Made by a program: the position numbers and the translations under genes
Assembly: GCA_008680965.1 (NCBI GenBank)
Contig: NAKE01000001.1
Coordinates: 1-64,000 of the forward strand
Source: Collinsella aerofaciens
GTDB lineage: Bacteria; Actinomycetota; Coriobacteriia; Coriobacteriales; Coriobacteriaceae
Direction: 5' to 3'
DNA length: 64,000 nucleotides
Shown: positions 44,660 through 52,960 of the stretch, piece after piece
How the letters are laid out: each line of letters begins with the position of its first letter
Position numbering within the stretch: the stretch's first letter is position 1
Notes under the pieces: model-generated
Told to the model about the DNA's origin: nothing
The model's input: the letters and a program-made list of their open reading frames with translations, nothing else
Databases searched by the model: none

Positions 44660-44676
44660 CAAAGGCGCAACTAGAG

Positions 44677-45396
44677 CTACATGACCATGACGTAACGCGA
44701 TCCCACGTAGTACTGCTTACCCATCAGGACCGGCTCATCGTTGGGACCGGTAAAGCCGGCGCGCAGATTGAGCAGCGGATCATGCGGGGCAATGCCCAGC
44801 TCGGCCGCCTGCTCGGCATTAGCTCGAACGGCCTCGACCGTACGGTAGCCAACCGAGACAATCGGCGTTCCGCCAACACGCTCGACCTCGGCAAAAATCG
44901 ACTTGTCCTCAAGATCGGCCGTCAACAGCTCACGGTAGGCGTCAAACGGCACAAAGATGTTCTCCTCAAAGATGGGCTCGCCGTCGGCCGTACGCACGCG
45001 CTTGATATGCAGTAGCAGCGCATCCTTCTGCAGACCAAAGAACTCCATCTCGTTTTGGCGCGCCGGAACGATCTGGCGATCGACCACGTGCGCACCGGCC
45101 TTCATGCCGTTGCCGGCACACAGCGCGGTAAACGTCTGCAGCGTCGAGGCGTGGAACTGACGATTGATGTGCGGTGTGGAAACAAAGGTGCCGCGGCCCT
45201 GCTGCTTAACCAGGTAGCCATCGGAGCACAACTCCTCGACGGCGCGACGCACCGTAATTCGGCTCACGTCGTACTGCTCGGCAAGCTCGAGCTCGGACGG
45301 AATACGCTCCTTGGGTGCATAAACACCTTTCTCGATCGCATCTTTGATTTCGTCATAAATCTGCTGGTAAAGCGGTGCATTTTTGGGTGCAGGCAT
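44677..45396 (-). CDS. GntR-family regulator with UTRA domain
   Basis: A 239-aa regulator. HTH KERIPSELELAEQYDVSRITVRRAVEELCSDGYLVKQQGRGTFV, then UTRA domain with VKQQ.. linker and ligand part VVDRQIVPARQNEMEFFGLQKDALLLHIKRVRTADGEP. It is nearest to the YitT gene and to PTS cluster 2 (46980-51472) on the same strand; it is the best candidate regulator of that cluster, though not directly beside it. A family A structured repeat forms its 3' UTR. AT-rich upstream sequence has TATAACGTCT (about 45436). Confidence 0.88.
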   Translation of the reverse strand: MPAPKNAPLYQQIYDEIKDAIEKGVYAPKERIPSELELAEQYDVSRITVRRAVEELCSDGYLVKQQGRGTFVSTPHINRQFHASTLQTFTALCAGNGMKAGAHVVDRQIVPARQNEMEFFGLQKDALLLHIKRVRTADGEPIFEENIFVPFDAYRELLTADLEDKSIFAEVERVGGTPIVSVGYRTVEAVRANAEQAAELGIAPHDPLLNLRAGFTGPNDEPVLMGKQYYVGSRYVMVM

Positions 45397-45484
45397 ATCT
45401 AATCACTCTTATCGAAATATCGAAATAACTAATACGTATATAACGTCTAGTTTCATATTACCTCATATTGATAAAACGATACAC

Positions 45485-45540
45485 CCCACCTACCAAAAAG
45501 CGACAGCTTCATTTTGGTAGGTTTTATCTGGGCAAACGAA
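45485..45540. repeat. CCTACCA hairpin and GCCCAGATAAAACCT-type sequence
   Basis: ACCTACCAAAA...TTTTGGTAGGT encloses GCGACAGCTTC, followed by TTATCTGGGCAAACG. This is the reverse complement of sequence at 35838-35860 and belongs to the same hairpin family as 35850-35890 and 55044-55082. Confidence 0.6.
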
Positions 45541-45615
45541 AGTCCCTCGAAAGCAACGGGGCTTTCGAGGGGCTCATGCGGAAGGGTTGCGCCGGGCCGG
45601 CAAAATGCCAATACC

Positions 45616-46623
45616 CTACTTGCCGTCGTCCTGCTGCAGGCTGTCCTGCTCGCTGAGGCGCGCCTGCCTGCTGGCCATGCGCGCGGGCTTGTCGGGATCG
45701 GGTACGGCCGTGGGCATGGGCTCGTCGACATGACCGCCCCACCAGCCGCCCACAAAGTCGAGCGTGTGGAACACGTTGATCACGGCGCCGGGATCAATGT
45801 CGCACACCAGCTTGATGATGTCCTGGCTCTCGTAGGTCGAGACAACGGCGTGCAGCAGGTACATCTTTTCGCGGCTGTATCCGCCGATGACCTCGGCGCA
45901 GCTAATGCCGTGCTGAAAATGGTCAACATAGGCGGTCATGACCTCGTCTGCCTTGCGCGTCGTGATCTGCAGCGTCACGCGGTCGTAGCGACGATAGAAA
46001 CTGTCGATGGTCTTGGTCGAAATAAACTGGAACACGATGGAGTACGCCGCATTGTCCCAGCCAAACATAAAGCCAAAGATCGCCAGGATAAAGCAGTTGA
46101 AACCAAAGATGGCACCCCAGATAGTCTTGCCCGTGTGGTTGGAAACCCATAGCGCGATAAAATCGGTGCCGCCGGTGGATGCGCCGGACTTTAGTGCGGT
46201 GGCAGCGCCCAGACCCGAGACCACGCCGCCAAAAATGATGAGCATGATCTTGTCGCCCAAAAACGGAGCAAAGTGAAAGATGTTGAGGAGCAGCGATGAG
46301 AGCACGACCTGCATCATCGAGAAGATGACGAAGCGCTTGCTAATGCCGCTCCAGCATAAGAGTGCCACGGGGATGTTGAGCGCGAGCATACCGAGCGAGA
46401 TGTCGATGTGGACGCCGCCGAGCGAGGTAACGCGATCGAGTAGGACCGCGACGCCGGTGAGACCGCTCGGAAGCAGGTCGGCGGGTTGAATGAACGCCTG
46501 GATCAGAAATGTCTGGAGAACGGCAGAAATGGTGACCGCCACGGCGGTGATGGCGCGGCGGACGATGGTGAGGCGGCCGAGCACGAGCACGCGGTCCGTG
46601 AGCTGTTCGATGGCGTTCGCCAC
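45616..46623 (-). CDS. YitT-family membrane protein
   Basis: A 335-aa protein with five to six hydrophobic segments over residues 20-190 (YitT/DUF161: LLPSGLTGVAVLLDRV, GGVVSGLGAATALKSGASTGGTDFIALW) and a C-terminal cytoplasmic DUF2179 domain (YDRVTLQITTRKADEVMTAYVD). The last 40 residues are polar and disordered. YitT proteins are widespread; their transport or signalling role is unsettled. ATG 46623 follows GAAGGGAG. It is 123 bp from the end of an inverted repeat (46763-46882) and not clearly part of the neighbouring PTS operon. Confidence 0.88.
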   Translation of the reverse strand: MANAIEQLTDRVLVLGRLTIVRRAITAVAVTISAVLQTFLIQAFIQPADLLPSGLTGVAVLLDRVTSLGGVHIDISLGMLALNIPVALLCWSGISKRFVIFSMMQVVLSSLLLNIFHFAPFLGDKIMLIIFGGVVSGLGAATALKSGASTGGTDFIALWVSNHTGKTIWGAIFGFNCFILAIFGFMFGWDNAAYSIVFQFISTKTIDSFYRRYDRVTLQITTRKADEVMTAYVDHFQHGISCAEVIGGYSREKMYLLHAVVSTYESQDIIKLVCDIDPGAVINVFHTLDFVGGWWGGHVDEPMPTAVPDPDKPARMASRQARLSEQDSLQQDDGK

Positions 46624-46762
46624 GTAGGCTCCCTTCGAAGGCAGATGTAGTTGTGGGGCATGCCCGCGATTGTAGCATGGAGCGAGAGGAGGCGCTTTAA
46701 TTCACCCTCTCTCGACGGCCAAAACGGGACCAGCAACCCCCACGACCAAAGGGAAAAATTCC

Positions 46763-46882
46763 AAGTGAGTAGACTTTTTACGATCTGCCGAGCACACCCA
46801 AAAATAGCCACCTCCGTGACCTGCGGTTTTACAAAGGAAGATATGTTTTGTGCTCGGCCTGCGCCAAAAAGTCTACTCACTT
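46763..46882. repeat. Long imperfect inverted repeat
   Basis: Outer arms AAGTGAGTAGACTTTTT and AAAAAGTCTACTCACTT pair perfectly; inner arms CCGAGCACA and TGTGCTCGG pair after a bulge. The loop is about 50 bp. It lies between the YitT and HAD genes and does not have T-run features of a simple terminator. Another member may exist outside this window. Confidence 0.75.
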
Positions 46883-46979
46883 AGCCCGAATCGAAGCCAA
46901 ACGGATCTAAATTGATGCCAAATTAAGCCAATCCGCAGCAAATGACGCGTGAACCAGTGCTTCTCGCGGCGGATTGACA

Positions 46980-47609
46980 CTACAAAGCGGCCAAAATGTC
47001 GGACAGGTTGTCGATGATGGTGTCGGCGGCGGACTGATCCAGGTTGACGCCCTCGTGCGGACGCAGTGCCAGGACGCGGGCGCCGGAGCGCTTACCGGCC
47101 TCGATGCCCAAAGGCGAGTCCTCGATAACCAGGCACTCGGCAGGCTCCACCCCCAGCGTCTCCATGGCACGCAGGTAGATCTCGGGGTCGGGCTTAAACG
47201 CACTGCACTCGTGACCGCTGATGGTGTAGTCCAGCACGTCGGCAATACCGGCAATCCCCACCAGCTCGTCAATGAGCTCGCGATAGGACGAGCTTGCGAT
47301 GGCACACTTCACGCCGCGCTCGTGCAGCTCACGCATCACCGGCTCCGTCTGCTCGTTGAGAAGCTCGGCATACGGAACGGGGTGGTCCAGGCTGTAGACC
47401 TGCTTGTACTCCACGCGCAGGCGCTCGCGCAGCTCAACATCGTCGGGCACCAGCGCCTTCCAGATGGCGGGCTCGTTAGACCCCGAAAGATCGGGGATCT
47501 CGTCAAAGTGGAAGCCCTTCTCTTCCATAAATGCCACGCGGCGACGGTTGTAGAACCACTCGGTATCGACCAGCACGCCGTCCATGTCAAACAGCACTGC
47601 CTTGATCAT
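46980..47609 (-). CDS. HAD-family hydrolase, beta-phosphoglucomutase-like
   Basis: A 209-aa HAD protein with motif I DMDGVLVDTE, a helical cap (subfamily I, residues 15-80), motif II-type ASSS, motif III Lys in SAFKPDPEIY and motif IV EDSPLGIEAGKRSG. The pattern fits beta-phosphoglucomutase or a sugar-phosphate phosphatase. Start ATG 47609 has AAAGGAG with 6-base spacing; the ATG six bases earlier is too close. It follows the SIS gene of cluster 2 with a terminator in the 86-bp gap. It may remove phosphate from a cluster 2 intermediate. Confidence 0.85.
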   Translation of the reverse strand: MIKAVLFDMDGVLVDTEWFYNRRRVAFMEEKGFHFDEIPDLSGSNEPAIWKALVPDDVELRERLRVEYKQVYSLDHPVPYAELLNEQTEPVMRELHERGVKCAIASSSYRELIDELVGIAGIADVLDYTISGHECSAFKPDPEIYLRAMETLGVEPAECLVIEDSPLGIEAGKRSGARVLALRPHEGVNLDQSAADTIIDNLSDILAAL

Positions 47610-47629
47610 ACGCATCTCCTTTCGATAGC

Positions 47630-47662
47630 AAAAAAGGGGACGGGGCGCAAACCCCATCCCCT
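47630..47662 (-). terminator. Terminator between SIS and HAD (cluster 2)
   Basis: On the minus strand GGGGATGGGG-TTTGCG-CCCCGTCCCC is followed by six T. It ends 21 bases before the HAD start, leaving almost no room for a new promoter, so HAD expression depends on read-through. Confidence 0.85.
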
Positions 47663-47695
47663 CTCAATCAACCCGTAAGGTCTACTTACTTGTGA

Positions 47696-48679
47696 TTAGT
47701 AGGAAAGCTTCCACATGTAGCGACGCATGGTCAGCGGGTGCTGACGGGCCTCGGCGATCTGGTTGCCGTACTCGCGCATAACGGCGAGGTGCAGCAGCGG
47801 GTTGAAGTAGGTGACGACGCTTGCCGGCACGGCGTCGGCCAGGCCGTAGTCCTTGGAGTCGATCAGAGCGACCTTGGCGCCCATGCGCTTAAGGAAGGTG
47901 AGGGCGCGGGCGTCCATCGGACGGGTGGCACCATCGGACATGAAGAAGACGTAGGGCTTACCCTCGGTGGAAACCTCGAACGGGCCGTGGAAGTACTCGC
48001 CGGTGTTGTAAGCGGCGGCGTCGATCCACTGCATCTCGGTGAACAGGAAGGCGGCGTGAGAATAAGCCATCTTCTCGGAAGCACCGGAGGCCATGAAGTA
48101 GATCATCTCGTCGTCCTTGAAGTCCTGGGCGAACTGCTTGGCGAGGCCCTTGGCGGACTGAGCGGCGTTCTCGCAGAGCTCGAAGACGTTGGTGAGGCCG
48201 GTGATCATGTCCTCGTAGTGGTCATAGCCCTCGGTCTGCTGAAGGATCTCGACAGCAAGAGCGATGGCGTAGCCGGGCTTCTCGCACTTGGCAGCGTAGT
48301 TGGCGTGGAAGCCGTGAACGATGACGTGGTCGGCGTCGACGGTCAGAGCGGAGCCAGCCTTGTTGGTGAGGGAGACGACCGGACAGTTGTGCTTCTTGGC
48401 GGTCTTGTTGGCCTCGACGGTCTCGGGCGTGGAGCCACCCAGGGAGCAGGTGATCACGAAGGTGTGCTCGTTGACCCAGGAGGGCGTGTCGTAGTTGAAC
48501 TCGTTAGCGGTGAAGATCTGAACGTTCAGCTTGTCCGTGTTGTTGGCCAGGAAGTACTTGGCGGGGTAAAGGTCGGACATGGAAGCACCGCAGCCGACGA
48601 AAGCGACGCTGTGGATCTCGTGGTTGGACAGGACGTCAGCGACGATCTGCTTAGGGAGGTTAAGGTCGATCTCGTACAT
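47696..48679 (-). CDS. SIS-domain protein, deglycase-like (cluster 2)
   Basis: A 327-aa SIS protein. First SIS domain: AFVGCGASMSDLYPAKYFL and CSLGGSTPETVEANKTAKK; second: YFMASGASEKMAYSHAA. The NTGEYFHGPFEVSTEG segment has the Y-F-H-G-P motif shared by deglycases; the C-terminus is RRYMWKLSY, nearly the same as the cluster 4 protein. The start is ATG 48679, 9 bases after AAAGGA; the upstream ATG overlaps the ribosome site. It follows EIID by 190 bp that hold two hairpins. By analogy to GfrE/GfrF it would cleave the PTS product. Confidence 0.87.
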   Translation of the reverse strand: MYEIDLNLPKQIVADVLSNHEIHSVAFVGCGASMSDLYPAKYFLANNTDKLNVQIFTANEFNYDTPSWVNEHTFVITCSLGGSTPETVEANKTAKKHNCPVVSLTNKAGSALTVDADHVIVHGFHANYAAKCEKPGYAIALAVEILQQTEGYDHYEDMITGLTNVFELCENAAQSAKGLAKQFAQDFKDDEMIYFMASGASEKMAYSHAAFLFTEMQWIDAAAYNTGEYFHGPFEVSTEGKPYVFFMSDGATRPMDARALTFLKRMGAKVALIDSKDYGLADAVPASVVTYFNPLLHLAVMREYGNQIAEARQHPLTMRRYMWKLSY

Positions 48680-48770
48680 CTGACACATTCCTTTCGATTT
48701 GTTGCGGCGTCACATTGCCGGACGCTCGCAGGGTTACCGTAGTTAGGACCGAGTCGCCGGCCCGTTGAGG

Positions 48771-48801
48771 ATGTGACAAAGGGACTATCCCTTTGTCACA
48801 T
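48771..48801. repeat. Perfect palindrome with 3-nt loop
   Basis: ATGTGACAAAGGGA-CTA-TCCCTTTGTCACAT, 14-bp perfect arms. It is related in theme to the 52886-52928 palindrome and to family B (AAAGGG cores). It lies between EIID and SIS in cluster 2. Confidence 0.85.
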
Positions 48802-48814
48802 GTTAGGGATGGAA

Positions 48815-48845
48815 GCCTGCCTGGGGTATGGGATGCCAGGCAGGC
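48815..48845 (-). terminator. Hairpin between EIID and SIS (cluster 2)
   Basis: GCCTGCCTGG ... CCAGGCAGGC with an 11-nt loop. It lacks a T-run on the minus strand, so it may act as an RNA-processing or stabilising element instead of a strict terminator. Confidence 0.5.
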
Positions 48846-48870
48846 CCCCGGGGGAAGCGCTGGGTCGCGG

Positions 48871-49704
48871 CTAGGCCAGGATGCCGGCCGCGGAGAGGGC
48901 GATACCGCCCACGATGGCGATCACGAGAAGCCAACCGGTGTTGACGTTCTTCTTGATGAGCCAGTACATAAGGCCGGTGAGGCCAAGGGAGATCATCTGG
49001 GGCATCATGCCGTCCAGGATGTCCTGGATCACGACGGTGCCGTCAGCGAACTGCAGCGGGGTGGTGGCGCCGATCAGCGTAGCGATCATGCCGCCCACGG
49101 ACATAAGACCCACGATGCCGCAGACATACATGAGCTTCTCCATGAGATCGCCGCCCTGAAGCTTGCTCAGGTACTCGTGGCCGCCCTGATAGCCCATCTT
49201 GGCTGCGAACCAAGTGATCAGCACAGAGGGGACGATGGAGATGAGCATGGCCAGGATCGGGCCCATGATGGAACCCTGCTGAGCCAGCTGAACGCCCAGA
49301 CCAAAGGCGATAACACGGATGGTGCCCTGGAATAAGGAGTCGCCGATGCCGGAAAGCGGACCCATGAGGGAGGTCTTGACCGCGTTAATCGAATCGGGAT
49401 CGAAGTTCTCGGGATTCTTGGCGTACTCCTCCTCCATGGAGGCGGCGAGGCCCAGGATGAAAGCGCTCGTCTGCGGGGTGCAGTTGTAGAACGCCATGTG
49501 ACGGTGGTAAGCCTCTTTCTTAGCAGCGAGCTGCTTGGGGTCGGACTCGTCCGGATAGAGGCGATCGAGCGTGGGAACCATGCCGTAGAGGAAGCCCATG
49601 TTCATCTGACGCTCGTAGTTCCAAGAGGCCTGGATGGCCCAGGAGCGCCAGAAGAACTGGCTGACCTTCTTGTTCAGGGACACGTCCTTGGTTGCGGTTG
49701 CCAT
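48871..49704 (-). CDS. PTS mannose/fructose/sorbose-family EIID (cluster 2)
   Basis: A 277-aa membrane protein with MGFLYGMVPTLDRLYP near residue 36, NCTPQTSAFILGLAASMEEEYA near 70, and KTSLMGPLSGIGDSLFQGTIR near 110, plus C-terminal membrane segments. ATG 49704 has AAGGAGGAA 6 bases upstream; an in-frame upstream stretch overlapping EIIC is not coding. It is 13 bp after EIIC. Compared with the cluster 1 EIID, the signature motifs are conserved while the rest differs, so the two systems probably have different substrates. Confidence 0.93.
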   Translation of the reverse strand: MATATKDVSLNKKVSQFFWRSWAIQASWNYERQMNMGFLYGMVPTLDRLYPDESDPKQLAAKKEAYHRHMAFYNCTPQTSAFILGLAASMEEEYAKNPENFDPDSINAVKTSLMGPLSGIGDSLFQGTIRVIAFGLGVQLAQQGSIMGPILAMLISIVPSVLITWFAAKMGYQGGHEYLSKLQGGDLMEKLMYVCGIVGLMSVGGMIATLIGATTPLQFADGTVVIQDILDGMMPQMISLGLTGLMYWLIKKNVNTGWLLVIAIVGGIALSAAGILA

Positions 49705-49717
49705 AGTGTGTTCCTCC

Positions 49718-50512
49718 TTAGTCTTCGTCGTCTTCGAGCGGATCGTAGTCGGAATCGACACCGGCGGCTGCATGGGAACCGTTGAACTTGAAGCCCATGA
49801 AGACGACAGCCAGGCACACACCGATCAGAGCGACCGCGATGACGGACAGGTTGAGGTAAGCGGCGAGCAGGAAACCGATGAACAGGAACGGAGTCATACC
49901 CTTCTTGATCATCATGGTGAGCAGCAGGGCCAGACCGTAGGCGGTCATGATCTTGGTCGAGACGTTCAGACCAACGGACAGCCACTCGGGAACCATGTTG
50001 ACGATGGCTTGGACCAGGTCGGTACCGACAAAGACGGCCAGGAAGATCGGCAGGAAGTACATGATGGCGTACAGACCGGAGCCGGCGCAGATGTGCATGC
50101 GATAGGCGGTCTTGAACTTGCCGTTATCAATCGCGCTATCGGCCACATGCGTGAGGGCGGCGATGATGGAACGGAACACGATGCCGAGCAGCTGACCCAG
50201 GACGGCGACCGGGATGGCGATCGTCATGGCGGTCTCGGCGGAAGCATCGGTCAGGCACGCAAAGGCAGCGGCCACGATGCCGCCCAGGACCATATCGGGC
50301 GGAACGGCGGCGCCGACCTGCACCAGGCCCATGGACACGAGCTCGACGGCGGCACCGACGGCAAGGCCGGTGGGCACATCGCCCAGCAGCAGACCGACGA
50401 GCGTAGCGCCAACGAGGGGCTGCTCGAAGTTAAGACGACCGAGCAGGCGGGAGTCCCACATGCAGAACACGCCGACGAGGCCGACGAGCACCGCACTGAT
50501 GAACGTATTCAT
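49718..50512 (-). CDS. PTS mannose/fructose/sorbose-family EIIC (cluster 2)
   Basis: A 264-aa channel subunit with seven to eight membrane segments and the GRLNFEQPLVGATLVGLLLGDVPTGLAVGAAVELVSMG region. The C-terminal tail is acidic and polar (DYDPLEDDED). ATG 50512 follows AAAGGAG. It stands between EIIAB (36 bp upstream) and EIID (13 bp downstream), the normal order for a mannose-family operon. Confidence 0.93.
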   Translation of the reverse strand: MNTFISAVLVGLVGVFCMWDSRLLGRLNFEQPLVGATLVGLLLGDVPTGLAVGAAVELVSMGLVQVGAAVPPDMVLGGIVAAAFACLTDASAETAMTIAIPVAVLGQLLGIVFRSIIAALTHVADSAIDNGKFKTAYRMHICAGSGLYAIMYFLPIFLAVFVGTDLVQAIVNMVPEWLSVGLNVSTKIMTAYGLALLLTMMIKKGMTPFLFIGFLLAAYLNLSVIAVALIGVCLAVVFMGFKFNGSHAAAGVDSDYDPLEDDED

Positions 50513-50548
50513 ACCCTTCTCCTTTCAGTCAGGCAAAAGCCTGGTTGA

Positions 50549-51472
50549 TTACAGCTTGGCGTCGATGTCGACGCTCTGATACGTGGGGGTCTGCTGGACG
50601 TAGAGCTTGATGCCCATGTCGAGCAGCTGGTTGACGTCGGCCTTCTGGGTGGCGTCGAAGAAGACGGAGCTGTCCTTGCCGCCGACCTGATCGGCACCGT
50701 CGTGGTTGGCGGTGGCGCCCAGGTTGATGGCGTCGAGCTTGTAACCCTGGCAGAACTGCAGCATCTCGGCCGTGTTGCCAAAGACGAACATGACGCGCTC
50801 GCCGAGGGTGTTGAGCTTGTCCATCTTGGCGAGGGCACGCTCGACGGTGAAGACGTTCAGGCGCACGCCCTGGGGCTTGGCCAGCTTAAGAGCGCCCTTC
50901 TTGATGTCATCGTTGGCGGCAGCGTTGTCGACGACGATGATGCGCTCGGCCTGAACCTTGGTGGTCCAGGTAAAGACGACCTGACCGTGCAGCAGACGGT
51001 AGTCAAGACGTGCGAGGACGATCTTGGCGGGACCGGAGCTGTGACGGGGCGCCTTAGCCTTCTTGGCGGGAGCCGCGGCAGCCTCGACCGGTGCGTTGGG
51101 GTTGGTCAGACCGGTGCGGGCCTCGTTGATGAGGGCCGCGAGCTCGGCACCCTTGACGGGGGCGGGGCTCATAGCGAGCGTCAGTGCCAGCGGAATGTTG
51201 AAACCGCTGATCACCGTGAATGCCGCACCGTTGCGGGAAAGCTCGACCATGCTGTTGTTGACCGAGCTGCCGAGCATATCGGTCAGCACATAGACGGTGT
51301 CGTCCGCGTTGAACGTGGCGATCATGGCGTCCACCTTGTTGGTGATGGGCTCCTTGTCGTCACGAGCAAGCGACACGACGTGGACGTTCGACACGTCGCC
51401 GAGAACCATCTCGAGCGTGTCTTTGGCGCCTGCGGCCAGGCCGCCATGAGATGCGAGAATGATCTGATTCAT
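50549..51472 (-). CDS. PTS mannose-family EIIAB fusion (cluster 2)
   Basis: A 307-aa cytoplasmic protein with two phosphotransfer domains. EIIA (residues 1-125) has His9 in IILASHGGLAAGA; EIIB (from about 150) has the second phosphorylated His in LDYRLLHGQVVFTW. An Ala/Pro/Lys-rich linker (residues 127-148) joins them, as in ManX-type proteins. Cluster 1 encodes the same domains as separate proteins. ATG 51472 follows AAAGGAGGAGG. It is the first gene of the operon, with an AT-rich promoter region carrying TATAACGTCTTATA upstream. Confidence 0.94.
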   Translation of the reverse strand: MNQIILASHGGLAAGAKDTLEMVLGDVSNVHVVSLARDDKEPITNKVDAMIATFNADDTVYVLTDMLGSSVNNSMVELSRNGAAFTVISGFNIPLALTLAMSPAPVKGAELAALINEARTGLTNPNAPVEAAAAPAKKAKAPRHSSGPAKIVLARLDYRLLHGQVVFTWTTKVQAERIIVVDNAAANDDIKKGALKLAKPQGVRLNVFTVERALAKMDKLNTLGERVMFVFGNTAEMLQFCQGYKLDAINLGATANHDGADQVGGKDSSVFFDATQKADVNQLLDMGIKLYVQQTPTYQSVDIDAKL

Positions 51473-51499
51473 CTTGCCTCCTCCTTTTCGTTATGGTCA

Positions 51500-51519
51500 T
51501 TATAACGTCTTATACGTTG
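51500..51519 (-). promoter_or_regulatory. Palindromic operator-like site upstream of PTS cluster 2
   Basis: TATAACGTCTTATA (TATAA-N4-TTATA) lies about 30-40 bases before the EIIAB start in a strongly AT-rich stretch. Related TATAACG sequences lie before the SIS gene of cluster 1 (26528) and before the EamA and GntR genes. A common regulator or shared promoter elements are both possible. Confidence 0.4.
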
Positions 51520-51676
51520 CGGATATTGATAATTATTATATAAACCGTTCGCGGGTGAAAAACGACCGTTGGCGGGTTTAACGCAATCGAAACGATGGTC
51601 TTGGGTAGGTCGGCGCTGGCTAGGCACCGCCCGGCCAAACGCCGGGCGCTACCTGCTCAAACACTCCGCCAATCCC

Positions 51677-52795
51677 CTATCGCACGAAGTACCAGGGGCT
51701 TTCCTGCACGGTGGGCTCCAGCGTAATGCCCGTGCGCTCGCGGAACAGATCCATGTCCTGCGATTTCTCCGTCCACCACGCGTTGGGCTTAAAGGTCATG
51801 CTCTCAATGACATGGCCGACAAACACACTGTTGCGCATCTTGGAAAAGTCGGTGTTCATGATCACGATGGACGCGAGCACCAAAACGATGCCCAGAACCT
51901 TGATCGCACCGGCGGGCTCGGCGTAGACACCAATGCCCAGCAGCACGGTGACGACCGTCTCGAATGACATTACGACGGGAACTTTCGACGTCTCGAGCCC
52001 CATGGACAGACCCTGCATATATAAGACATAGGCCACGGCTGTGGGGATGAGTCCAAAGCCAAGGAACAGCAGCAGCAGCTGTGGCGACATTGCCGCGGCG
52101 ACATCTGGCCACGGAGCCGCGATAGCCGCCATAACCGCACCGCCAAAAACAAGGCCCCAAAACGTGACAGCCAGCGGGTGGACCGTCTTGGTTGCTATCC
52201 GGCTAAACACCGCGAGCGACGCGCCACAAAAGCCCGCAATCACGCCCGACGTGACGCCCCAAACCGAAAAATGAAAACCGGAAAGGTCGCCATCGGTCAC
52301 TGCAAGTACACAGCCACCGATGTTAAAAGCGATGGCAACGAGCTTGTTGGGAGTCACATCCTCGCGATAAAGTACGCGGCCGAGCATGACGCCAAACACC
52401 GGCGAGGTGTAGAGCAGCACCGAGGCCGTGGACATGCCCACCTCGCCCATGCACTCGTAATAAAGCGTGTTAGCGGTGGCGAGGCCGATAATGCCAAGAA
52501 GCGCACAAGGAACAAGCTCTTTAGGACTTGCCTTGAACAGTGCCAGGGGACCCGATGCCTTTCCCTCACGAGCACCTCCCTGGCAACCCATGAATGCCAA
52601 GACCGGAGCCATTAAGACGGCACCCGACAACAAGCGAAAGGCAGCCATACTCTGGGACGTAACGCCCATGGCCGAGATGCCGTTTACAAAGATTCCGATG
52701 CTGCCCCACATAAGCGCGGCGATCAGCACCAGCACATAGCCCAGATTGCTTTTCTTCAACGCAGCCTCCTCGGTATTGTTTCCAATATGTTTCAC
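51677..52795 (-). CDS. EamA/DMT-family transporter
   Basis: A 372-aa membrane protein with ten hydrophobic segments in two EamA repeats (LMWGSIGIFVNGISAMGVTSQ near residue 30; GVTSGVIAGFCGASLAVFSRI in the second half) and a polar C-terminal tail of about 45 residues. The substrate is unknown. It lies between cluster 4 and cluster 2 on the same strand; ATG 52795 is preceded by an AT-rich promoter with ACGTTATAG. The long polar tail is not seen in the other EamA protein of the window. Confidence 0.85.
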   Translation of the reverse strand: MKHIGNNTEEAALKKSNLGYVLVLIAALMWGSIGIFVNGISAMGVTSQSMAAFRLLSGAVLMAPVLAFMGCQGGAREGKASGPLALFKASPKELVPCALLGIIGLATANTLYYECMGEVGMSTASVLLYTSPVFGVMLGRVLYREDVTPNKLVAIAFNIGGCVLAVTDGDLSGFHFSVWGVTSGVIAGFCGASLAVFSRIATKTVHPLAVTFWGLVFGGAVMAAIAAPWPDVAAAMSPQLLLLFLGFGLIPTAVAYVLYMQGLSMGLETSKVPVVMSFETVVTVLLGIGVYAEPAGAIKVLGIVLVLASIVIMNTDFSKMRNSVFVGHVIESMTFKPNAWWTEKSQDMDLFRERTGITLEPTVQESPWYFVR

Positions 52796-52885
52796 ACTAC
52801 GTTATAGTCGTTATATACATTTTTCAAGGCACAAATCGGCAGACGGGAAAATCTGCTTTTCCGCTACAACCCATTAGTGCAAAGA

Positions 52886-52928
52886 GGCCAGGTTCATATG
52901 CACCAACTTGGTGCATATGAACCTGGCC
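52886..52928. repeat. Perfect 20-bp-arm palindrome with 3-nt loop
   Basis: Two 20-bp arms (GGCCAGGTTCATATGCACCA and its complement) enclose ACT. No mismatch in 43 bp. There is no T-run, so it is not a usual terminator. It lies in the gap between the cluster 4 SIS gene and the EamA gene. Confidence 0.95.
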
Positions 52929-52960
52929 CCAATGCACCAACCCCTTAACAAACACGACGA

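Larger units (their letters stand above)
44174..44676. other. Intergenic region filled with repeats (recQ to GntR)
   Basis: About 500 bp, no gene. It holds a family C repeat (44272-44366), a GGGGACGCACCT...GTGTCCCC structured block at about 44383-44443, and a family A element (44487-44659) in sequence. The block at 44383 includes AGTCGTT / AACGGCT that can pair around GAACGTTC. The upstream sequences of recQ are in the left part. It is one of the densest repeat regions in the window. Confidence 0.7.
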
